From the NCBI RefSeq assembly GCF_036588685.1, contig NW_026963295.1, positions 806,001 through 870,000 of the forward strand: DNA of 64,000 nucleotides. Reading direction: 5' to 3'. The stretch's first letter is position 1, and the number at the start of each line of letters is the position of its first letter. The translations under genes were made by a program, and so were the position numbers. Source of the DNA: Mytilus trossulus. Lineage: Eukaryota; Mollusca; Bivalvia; Mytilida; Mytilidae. Shown one piece after another: positions 47,701 through 59,700 of this stretch. The notes under the pieces were generated by a model. The model did not search any database and was not told the origin of the DNA. It saw only the letters and a list, made by a program, of their open reading frames with translations.

Positions 47701-50700
47701 AAAGAATAGAGAATCATGGACAATGTAAAACGAATACACAAAAAATATGGAATAAAAGTTAAAAAATAAAGAAATAAAGGACCCCAACCTAAACCCTCAG
47801 AAAATGAATCAGACAGTATCATATCTATTTTGTTTTAATTATTTGTTCCTAACACAGAACCTGGGAATAAAAGACTACACAATGACTTTGACTATTTCAA
47901 AACGAGGGCAGCAAGTATATCCAAACTAGAGAATGTGACGGCATTTGATAAAGTAGATGCAGAGGACAATATGACAAAAGATTACGAGAATTTGTGCAGA
48001 GGTAGTTTAAAGGTGAGGACACACAGACATATGATCACTATGGTTAGTACATGGGACTACTATCACAAAGGTGTCTGGTTCGATTCCATTCTGGGATGAA
48101 AATTTCAGGGACTTATTTTTCGACTCTCCCTTGACATCATTTGCGAGTATGGTCTTGAGTAAACGACGATAGTCCGTCGAAAGGGAACGATAAATGGCTG
48201 ACCCGTGTTAAGAGATAGAGCCATGATATCTCTTGCACGTTAAAGACACCCTTGTAGATTTCGAAAAAGAGCAGGCTAATGCCGCTACAAGGTAGCACTC
48301 GCACCCGCAAAGTGTAAAGGGATTTATATAAGTTGCAAAACTTGTAACCTATATAATCCACTGTAAATAAATATGATCACCGAAAATGAAAAGCAATGTG
48401 GAATGCTCGAATTGATCGGTATGTATCATCAGCATTTTTTCATCAAACTTTGCGCTTTAGTACTAGTACCGAAAATTAATTCCTTAAAATTTGTGTTCTC
48501 TTGTCGCTACAGTACACTATCGGTGCGGAGATTTCGATGGAATGACAACAGTTTAGTTTATTCCTCAGCGCAATGTTGCCAGTGTTGATCGATTTTTGAA
48601 GACGAAGTCTGTGTACTTATCGCAAGGAATAATGAGGAATTATTTATATTATCATTATTTTGAGTTTAGATTACAGTACCTATTTAAAAAACTCCTACGT
48701 CGCCTGAAAGATACAAGAAATGTCAGAGTCCATAGATTGACTCTAATTGAATACTTTATATATGTTGTGTACAAGTTATCATTTTGTACAAATTATAATT
48801 TGTACACAAATATTGTACAAATTATAATTTGTATTTTGACTTTGTACAAATTGTAATTTGTACAAAAAGTGCTTGTACAAATTACAATTTGTACAAAATT
48901 GGACAAAAAAATCACTTATAACTTGTACAATAATTTATCATATGGATTTTGGAGAAACAGCATTGATACACATTATTGAATTGCTATCAAATGACAACAC
49001 ATTACACCTAGGTTTAAAAATTCAAAAGTCAGTATTTTATCATTTGTTTGAGCAGGTGATCTAGTGATTTATGGAATCTTATTTTGCAAACCATCATTTC
49101 ACTCTCAATTCGATGACGACCTGTTTTCTCTTTAGCTGCTTCACATATATAGAGCAAACGTTGAAGCTCAGGAACCGTTGCTGTGAATGAACATGTGTAT
49201 TTGTTTATTGAAAAAATAATATTTTATGAAAATAAACCATTGCAAAGAGCGTTCACCTGCTGGAACCCCTGGCTCCAAATAATAGACTGATTTTATAAGT
49301 TAACTTTCACGTAATGATTTAAAATAACTACCCAATCCATGCACCTCAGATTGAGATTTTCTGCTCTTTTTTAAAATTGTTATTTTTTATATTATACGTT
49401 TATGAAGGATTTAAAATATCAACTTTATGTGCTTGTCTCGATTTTGCTGATGTACTATGAACTTACTTACTATTATTATTATATATGTAGTTTTGAATAA
49501 AAAAAAAAAACTCAAAAATAACGATACGTACTATTCAAGCACTACTTTCAAATGATATTATTTTAAGGATAAAGTAGTAGGTATTAACAATTTGAAAAAA
49601 ATCCTTTTTGTTTACTTTTTTTTCTCTCAAAAATTTCGAAGATCTAACTGCCTTTTATATTTGTGTAAAAACGGTGTATTTTGTTAATAAGGTTTGGTGT
49701 GTAGTCAGTTAACTACAATTATATTGTGTGAATCAGTGCATTTTTTCACCAAAATTCATATTTGAAACTGTTGTACAAGTTATAAGTGAATTTTGGTCAA
49801 ATGTTGTACAAATTACAATTTGAACAAGCACGTTTTGTACAAATTATAATTTGTACAAAGTCAAAATACAAATTATAATTTGTACAATATTTTTGTACAA
49901 ATTATAATTTGTACAAAATGATAACTTGTACACAACATATATATACTAGTACTCTGTAATTGATGGTATAAATATGAATTACCATACTTCTATTATTCAA
50001 ATGGACCTGATGCCCATTTTGATATTAATTGTGTCGACATGAACATGACATTTAAGTTTATCAACTTAGTATGTACCAATTGAGTATAGATTTTTGGCCC
50101 GTATATTTAGCTCACCTGGCAGCGAATGCTTGTACCTACCATGCTTGACATTTCCGCCATTTCACGAAATAAGTTTTCAGTTTGACTCATATATTAATTG
50201 TAACTCTATCTTATTTGATCTTATTTTATTTCAGAGTCCCAAAGAGCTGTCAAGACTCTTTTGTTATTATAAAGCAACTGATGATCCATTTTATTTCGTA
50301 AAAACAGAGCTAGCAAATTTACAGCCACGAATATTTCTTTTTCATGATATAATATCTGACGATGAAATAGGATTTTTCCGAAACATAAGTGAGAAAAAAG
50401 TAAGTACATGTACAGATCAGAACATGTCAGAACAAATTTTCAGTAACTTCAAGTAATTTTAGTTTTCTCGCTTGAGTTGTTTTACATTGTCTTATCGAGT
50501 CCTTTTAAAGCTGACTATGCGGTATGGACTTTGCTAAATGTTGAAATGTACGGTGACCTATATAGTTGTTAATGTCTGTGTCATTTTGGTCTTTTGTAGA
50601 CAGTTGTCTCATTGACAATCATACCACATCTTCTTTTTTTTTTTATATTAGCCCATAGACACATTAAACTACTCCACATTCTGCATGACCCTCTTCGGTA

Positions 50701-53700
50701 ATATTTGATTGTCTCATATGCAATTGCACCACAGTGATCTCAATAATTAATATTCATGCAGTTACCATTTTGAATTTTTATTTAGATTTTGGTGTGTGTT
50801 TGTTTGTGTCTTTACTTGTTTTAAGCTTATATTCCAGTTATCTAAGGGTTGACTTCAGATTAGGGTGATGGTTGGTGCCTTTTTAAACGTTTAAACTCGA
50901 TGTATTTGTTTGCACATGTCAAAAGTCAGAAACCTGTTGTTCAGCGGTTGTTGATGGTTGATATTGGTCATGAATGTTTCTTGTTTCTCGTTTTTTTTTT
51001 TTTTTAGATTAGACCGTTGGTTTTAATGTTTGAATAGTTTTACGTTAGTCATTTTGGGGCATTATATAGCTTGCTGTTCGGTGTGAGTCAAGGCTTCGTG
51101 TTGAAGGCATTATTTTGACCTATAATGGTTAAATATTTTTAATAATTCAGAATTGGAAGGAAATCTGTCTTATTGACACGCATACCACATCTTCTTATAT
51201 CTGATTAAACATTTATTGTTATATTGAACTGAGATTTTGTGACAACGGATCACACATTATTTTTTAGGCTATTTTTATCCAAGAGATTTTGTTAATTTTG
51301 TAATGTTTTGTTATGGTGGAAGTCAGGCTTATGTAATGAACAATCATAAAAAAAAACCAGTCATACAATACAAATGTATGAGTGTCTTCATAAGGGGTAT
51401 ACAGTTTCTTCATTTTTCAACTTTTTATACAATTTCCTATATCAATTTTCGTTATATATTAGCATCTATTCAGCTATACTATTCTCTATTCTTCACTTTT
51501 TGGACTTTTTTCATTCTGTTTTTGTTTTCAGTAGTATCGGCCAAATTATTCTCTTTTCGTGCACTATACACCTCATTCAGAATCTCTTAAAGTATACTCG
51601 TATAAGGGTTACATTTGATCTCAGAGTAAGTGTCCACTTACGCTGTATTTATATCATTTTAGTTAGCACGATCTACAACAACGACAAAGCAGGGGATGAT
51701 CGGTTCAGAGGACAGAATAAGTCATACGTAAGTAATATAGAAATACATATTTACACGTGACCATGTTTGGCTAAATCTTCAGTGATTGTTCTTAAATCAA
51801 TCTTTTCTTCGTAACAAGATGTGGGTGTTTTTGTTATTTCGGTTATGTCGTTTTTGGTTCTTGTATAAAACGTTTACGTTTACGTTTAATCTTAATTGTA
51901 AACAGTAGATGGCTATTCTTCTTAGAATAGAATATACACACAGTGCAGAGACAACAACGCAACCAAAGATAAGAAAACGCAACAAGGCAACCACGTGGTT
52001 TCAAATTTCGACACCGAAAGATGGGCTTCAGCAGACCATAATGTTCTTATGTCGTTTTAGACATTTAACTTCTTACGTATTTGATTGTTGATTAAAAGTT
52101 TTGGATTGGAGCGTTCCTGAAGGTTAAAAGAGGAAATCGCTTCGGATGTACTAAATTTGAAAAAAATTATCACATTTTTATTTTACATCTAGGAATTGAT
52201 CAGTTGAGTGTTTTCAATTTTGTACTGTTGTTTGTCTTTTTGACGTTTTCGTTTTCATTTTCGAACAATGTTGTTTGTTTGTCTACTTGTTTGTCTACTT
52301 GTTTTTGTTCTTTTTTACCCCCACTTCACCTCCGGAAAAAATGGTGGACAGAATATTTTCACAAAATCATGAAATAGAGAGCATTAACTTTTGGTAACAT
52401 GAAAAATGGATACAGAACATGTAAGCTACTCAACATTTCATTAACTTTACTAGTATTAAAGCACTTCAGACATGAAATGTCCTCATGATTTTATGAGCCT
52501 ACATTTAGCTTCAGTGGTGTCAATTTTTTTTTTAAATCGGATGATCCCGACCGTGTTGGTTTTAACATAAGGTCAAAGAGATTGAATCCAGTTATAGATA
52601 TATTGATTTCATTTAGCTCTATTTTTTATTCAAACAGTGCCTGGCTGAGCGATCTAGACTTTTTGGAATTAAAGAAATTGACTTTACGAATAAAACTTAT
52701 AACAGGACTGGAGACAGAGTTCAGGACACGTTATAGTAATACTGAACAATATCAGGTATATATTTTATTTAAAAAAAAGTAAAATCGGACTGCTGAATTG
52801 AACATCAAATTATTTCTAGAAAAATGTATATTTATTCCATATATTTTTCTCCTGCTTGTTCACTTTAAAATTCTCTGCCAGGGCCAGTGTGATCTTTCCA
52901 ATCACATTGGTGTCCGTGTTCTGTAGAAGATGCCATACATCTGCAAGCAAATGATTACTAATGTTAATTCAACTGATCGGACGGATCTTACGTTTTAATT
53001 TGCATATTGACAGTCTATGTGTGTGATAAGGATGCATTCCGTTATAACTATTATTGATTTCCGATCACCTATCAGTGTCAACAAATGGATATACAAATGA
53101 ACTGAGTGTATGATATTGGACGAATAACTGGACACTTCATTGATGAGTTTATCCAAAAATACCTGTCTATAGATGGACTTGTCTATGATGACCGAACTGG
53201 TTAAACCCTGCCCAGTCAAGTAAAATAAATCAAGTATTGACATATACGACATTTAATGCTTCAAGGATCCATGCCCTTAAATGCGAACTGTCTGTTGTGT
53301 TTTGGTGACAAAGTAAAGAAGATAAAAGGAATAAGGAAAATATCAACAAAAAAGAGATTTCAATCATGCATTCTATTCTAGTCTATAATGTTGGAGAGTG
53401 TACAATGTACATAGGGTATTAAGTTAGGTTACAATGTTGGAGAGTGTACAATGTACCCTATTTAGACCCAGGTGAGCGACACAGGCCCTCTAGTGCGTGT
53501 AATATGTTTCTGCTGTTGAATTGTTTTATATCTAAATTGTTTTATTTATATATAGGAATACCTAAAACATTAACCTTACGATCAATTTTATAGTTTCAGC
53601 TTTGGTTTGTCGACTCTTGTTTGTCTTTACGTCGTCCCCTATTTAGTATCAAATGATGGTCTTTGGCTTCCCCCTTGTTCCCTTACACTTTTGATCACAT

Positions 53701-56700
53701 AAACCATATGTCATATTATCAATAGTTCTAACAGTCATGCCTGTTGTTATACACCTTGTTATTGATAAAATCACAAGAATAAACGCATATTAGATATTTC
53801 TCCAAGATAACGAAGCATGATTACTTTTTTTTTTTATATAAGAGAATTAAGCAAAACACAAAGACTCTACACCATTGGTAACTTGGTTTTATAATATAGA
53901 TTGTCAAAACAAGAAAGTGTTCACACTTTCGCAACTTCTGCATTAAACACTTGTTAAAGATCTATTCTGCACTATATATGAAATGTTTTAAAACGTGAGT
54001 GTAACAGCTACTATTAGGAATTATTTTATTTCTAGATTCTTAATTATGGCGTCGGAGGAATGTATAAACCACACGTTGACCCGCTGGTGAGTTTAGTGTA
54101 ACAGCTACTATTAGGAATTGTTTTATTTCTAGATTCTTAATTATGGCGTCGGAGGAATGTATAAACCCGCTGGTGAGTTTAGGATTTACACAGAATAAAA
54201 ACTCAATATAAATCATTTGAAATTGACCTTGATAATACCTTTTTAATTCTTTACCAAGAAGGTAAATGCTCACTGGCCTTACTGGTTGAAAAAACAAGAC
54301 GTTCACATATTTGCTTGATCGATAAGCATTTATTAACCAGGGTGGTTTATTGCCAAAATGTATACATTAAAAAAGGTTAAAGATTTTATAATAGCATAAT
54401 ACATTTGTCATATTATCAATAATTCAAACCGTCGTGACTGTTGTTATACACCTTGTTATTGAACAAATCACAATACTAAACGTCGATTAGCCATTTCTCA
54501 AGATAACGAAGCATGTTAACTTTAATGTCGTGGCTGTGAGTGTTCAAATCGTGTTAATGGACGAAACACTGCATTCAACAACAGTTGAATCCGCCTTTAT
54601 ATTTTAGGAGGACCAACATGTCTTATATGTGTGCAGGTTTGTTTCAAATCAGGTTTAATGTTCGTCTTACAATTGTATATTGGAAACATCTAACATACTT
54701 TGTGCCTGGTATCCAATGATAATCAAACCTGATAACAAAAACATCACACATGAAATAAAGTAACAAATGAAGTAGAACAAAACACTTATTTATCTTTTTT
54801 ATTGTTGTAAAGTATCAAGAGCACCTGAGCCACGCCATTGTTTATTTTGTGTTCATATTGAACTACTTTAGTTTTCTATGTTTTGTTTTGTGTAATTTTG
54901 TTTGTCCTGATTTTTTTTGAATTTTACTGTGATGTTGTCTTCCGCTTCTTTATGCTGACAGAAATTAAATGTAACAACAGAAATTTCAACAGCAGTAACA
55001 ATCTGTTGCACTTCAGATTTACTTTTTTTGTAAATTAAAAATATATATCAAAAAGATAGGCGACATACTGTAAACCAACTTATTTTCGCGGATACTTTAT
55101 ATCGCGTTTCAAAAAAAAAATCCCTGCAAACAAGTCTAAGGGTAAACAACAGTATTACACAAAACACGATATAGAAAATGAGCAATATGAACTCCACCAT
55201 AACCAAGAGTAACATATATGGCTACATATGGACATTCTGATTTTTGTTATAGTCGGAGGACCGTTCCATGTTCCCAGGAGAATGCCGAGGATCCGGAGAT
55301 AGAATTGCCACAATTATGTTTTATGTGAGTAATAAAATGATATAAACACTAATCCAGGCATATAATTGATTTAAAAACTGTTAGCTTGATATGGATGGAT
55401 CCCAAAATACAAAATATATGTTTACTGTTCAGTCTATTTGCAGATACTCCAACTGCGGTATATTCAGTAATGTCCAGTACTTGCATTAAATTTATTACAA
55501 TTTTCTATTTTCAATATATAATTAGTCAATAATAATCAATGCCTGCAACATTTACTTTGATATATCAAGTACACATCACTATTCTTTCCAAACCATGACT
55601 AATCAGTTCTTCACTGATAACAATAAACAGGCTGATCTATTCTAGATTTCCCGAAAAAAAAATAACGAGTCGAGGTTTGGAGATAAATGACTTAAAAATG
55701 TTTAAATCTGACATTTCAGATGATAAGATTCAATTTAAAAATGACCGTATTGGTTTACAATACATTTGCCTATCAAATGTGGATGTGCAAAACATATATT
55801 TCCTATAAAACACGTTTGATTCAAATTGAAAACTAGTTTCAAATTGATAGCCTGTTTGAGTGTTTAATAGTTACAAATAATTGGAATGCTCAGGGTACGA
55901 TACCAGTCTGACAGTTAATCTTTCGTTTCTCTTAATCTTTTTGATTAATTCATAATGCCTATGTTTATGTAAAACGTACTATATTGGTTTGCATTCATTA
56001 TTTAGTCAAATATCTGAGGTGCTCTGTCTATTTACGTAACCTCAGCTAATCGGAGCAAACAAATACTTGTATACAGATATCATATATCAGTGGACAAAAA
56101 AGGGTCGCGCATACAATTTCGCCTGATTCATACATGATTTTACTTCAAAATTAACACGATAATTTTAAGGTTCACTGTGGAAAAGCGCGTCGGACGCATG
56201 GAATTTATAACATGTAGTTTTCATTATTCTGGTAACCTGAAATTGTTTGGGCTTTCCTTATTGTTGAAGGCCGAACGGTGACCTATAGTTGTTAATTCTG
56301 TGTCATGTTGGTTCTTGTAGAGAGTTGTCTCATTGGCAATTATACAACATCTTCTTTTTTAAATGAAATTCGTTGATAATTTTAATATGAAAAATGATGG
56401 TAAATTGCTGTAACTGCCGAAAATGCACCCTTAATATTTTATTTTATTAATTGTGCTATCCTTTTACAGAAATTTCAGTATAAAAATACAACAATAAAAA
56501 TCCTGCATAAGAAAAAACACAAACAAATAAGTATTCAATGTTTCATTTACTGAATGTTTCATGAACAAGTATATATGCATTGTTTACTTTTGTATTCAAC
56601 AGCTATCGCATGTGATGCATGGTGGAGCGACAGTGTTTCCGAACATAAAGACAAGAATTCCGGTTCAGAAGGTAATTTTTTGTCAAAATGTCTGTTTTGA

Positions 56701-59700
56701 TCACGCATGTAATTATAATAGAATTTTATACGACTGTCATACAAATGAGAGGTTTAGCTCTATATAACCAGGTCCAATCTACCATTTTATACATTTCAAA
56801 AGACCTGTACCCAGTCAGGAATATGACAGTTGTTCATTCGTTTGATATGTTTTATCATTTGATTTTGCCATTTGATTAGGAACTTCGGTTTCAATTTTCC
56901 TCAGTATATTTGTGATTTTACCTCTTCATTGAAGGCATCAAAATTACATCTGCAGACTTTCATTTACATTTTAAGTTTAAAAGAGATAATTTCTATAACT
57001 TGAGATCGACCCTTGTTTTTTTTAATTGGGATCGTGTTGTTCAGTCTTGTATAGTTTTACACATTAGATATACGACAAATCAAAAAAAGCTCAGATAAAG
57101 TAAAATCTTAACATTTCAATTTGATAAATAGGTAAACATAGATATAAAAAGATGTGGTATGAGTGCCAATGAGACAACTCTCCATCCAAGTCACAATTTA
57201 TAAAGTAGTCCATTATAGGTCAAAGTACGGTCTTCAACACAGAGCCTTGGCTCACACAGTGACTGACTCACACCGAACAAAAAATAAAGCTATAAATGGC
57301 CCAACAATTACTAGTGTAAAATTATTCAAACGTGAAATCTATGGAAAAAAAACGAGAAAAGAAAAACACTTATGGACTACATCAACAAAAGACAAATAAT
57401 GCACATCTCATTTCTGACTTAGGACAGGTGCAAACAATTGCAGCGGGTTTTAAAAGTTTTAATGGTACCTAACCATCACCCCTTTATGAAATAATAGTGT
57501 AACATCACAAAAAAAACACCACAATATAAAATAACAATTGAAATGGTTTGACTCAATGAAAAGACTTGGTAACACAAGTGAACATACACTGAACAAAATA
57601 ATTTTGATCTATGATACAATGTAAATACAAAATCAATAAAATAAGGAATGAATACTTTAAGTAAAAGTATAATACATCTCTTGATATGCATTAAAGTGAG
57701 ACAAAACTCATCAAAGTGATATTCCAACTTGATAGACGAAAACGAATTGACATTGTCAATAACATATGTTAAAACGACCAGAAAGCAAACAACAGCACAT
57801 AACACACCATACAAAGATAGCGACTAGTATGCTATAATTCTGCGTAGTTGGAAAACAAAATGAAACTATCATACTAACAGTACAGTCAAATACAAGTGAA
57901 TCTTCTAAATATATTATCATTCATTGTTGCTTAGGTTTTACTATTAAAGAATCTTTCACTTATCATTATGTTTCCAATTTAAGCAGATATCATACCTTTA
58001 GCTGGAGAAAAATTTTGTAATTCATGATCACCAATTGGATCATGATTATATTTTGTTTACACTCTTAGTCTTGCCATTCGTGAATCGTATATAACCTGCA
58101 GTGTATGAGTGGTATGAATAGATATTGACTCAACTACATCCACTGAATTAAACATCTTAAAATCGATCAGAAATAGCGAATACAAAACATAAATATTTTG
58201 ATTTGCTTTTCGGATAACAGAAAAAGAAGAAAACAATCCAAAAGAGATACCTGTTCATGACACACAAACCAGTGCATACAAAGGACATGGCACACTAAAA
58301 ACAAAACAAATCGGCTTTAATGCTGTTCATCATCTCAAAATCACATTGAAGCATGTAGCAAATATCAAACTTTCGTTTGTCTGCAAGTTTAAGCAGTTTT
58401 TTTTTTATCAAATTGAACGCATGCTGTTGACTAGCATGTCAAAAGTTGACCAACAATATTTATATGGGACTAGTCAATTAGATGACAATTCTGTCCATGT
58501 TGTTGTTTGCATTTCAGAGTAAATAATGCAATGTACCAATCAGTTTCAGTCAACGAAATAGTATATATCTCATTCAGGTTATAGTCCAAATACGTGTTAT
58601 GTGCAGTAAAAACAGCATGAGACGTTGTTGTTTGTTAATATAATGCAAAACTGAAATACATAATGTATACATGACATTAGTGTATAGCACGCATTGTTTA
58701 TTTTTGTTCAGGTCTGTTGAAAAGGGAATCGAGTTGCTTTTATATTATATTTAAGGCGTAAGTGTTTTTTTTTTTATTGTTGTTCATACAGGTAATAGTA
58801 TTGTTTGTCATGAAAACATGCTCAAAATTCAAAATGTCATATTCGGTTACGTTTCTGAGTTGGAACATTTACATGACATATTTTCTAGTCGTATACGTAT
58901 TTGGTCATGATTGTCCTAAGATAATAGTCCAGTACCAATCGCTATTGAGTAAGAAATACTGACTTAATATGCATTATAAAATAGAAGGACACGGTATATT
59001 AAACATGTAAAACATGTTCTTTTATCGCTTTTTAAAGCACATATGATTGCCACCAGAGAGAGGTTGGTATTGCTCAGTCTTGATTTTTGTCGTTTTCCGA
59101 TTTTTATATAGCTTTGTTAGTTTTTCTTAAATTTATGAGTTTGAATATGCCATCGGTATCTCTATTTTATCTAATCAAATAATTTTAATCTCCTCAGGGT
59201 AGTGCAGCTTTTTGGTATAACTTGGAATTAAATGGAGAGATAGACCAACGCATGTTGCATGCTGGATGTCCTGTTCTTGTTGGTTCTAAATGGGGTAAAT
59301 ATGTGATGATTGTTTGAAATAATTTAATTATTGTAAATTTTCATGATTAAAAAAAAACTAGCTTTTGTTTCTTGGATATTTGTCTTATTTGAAAATATCA
59401 TGAGGATTTTCCATCTTTTTATTATTATAAAAAAGGGTCAAATAATTTGCACATATAATCAATTGCAAGCAAAAAGCAACTTCGAAAAGAAGGTTACGTG
59501 TACTTGTTTTCTAGCTACTTGGAAAATTCAGTTGAAAAGTGAATCTTGAGCGCAATATGTCAAAGTTTAACGTCAGGAAAAATAACTTTTACATAACCAA
59601 CGTTATTACCTCCCCTGAATCGTATGCCCGTTAGCGTTTTCCTCGGACATGAATAATGGTATTCACTTGTTTAACAAATCAACATCAAAAATAAATCTGA

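Noticed and set aside
48373-49064. Three consecutive plus-strand frames of 68-86 codons
   Set aside because: They overlap the end of the SINE and the left terminal repeat of a transposon; no conserved protein content.
54133-54172. Second copy of P4HA exon 10 as a mutually exclusive functional exon
   Set aside because: Length 40 is not divisible by three and the iron-binding His-x-Asp is deleted, so it cannot give an active enzyme.
54402-54522. Evidence for a simple 696-base tandem duplication containing exon 10
   Set aside because: No exon 10 copy occurs 696 bases after either known copy; the exon duplication has its own 97-base period, so these are separate events.
57476-57814. 112-codon minus-strand frame with hydrophobic segments
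   Set aside because: T-rich sequence commonly yields such frames; no homology recognised, no partner exons, located in P4HA intron 12.
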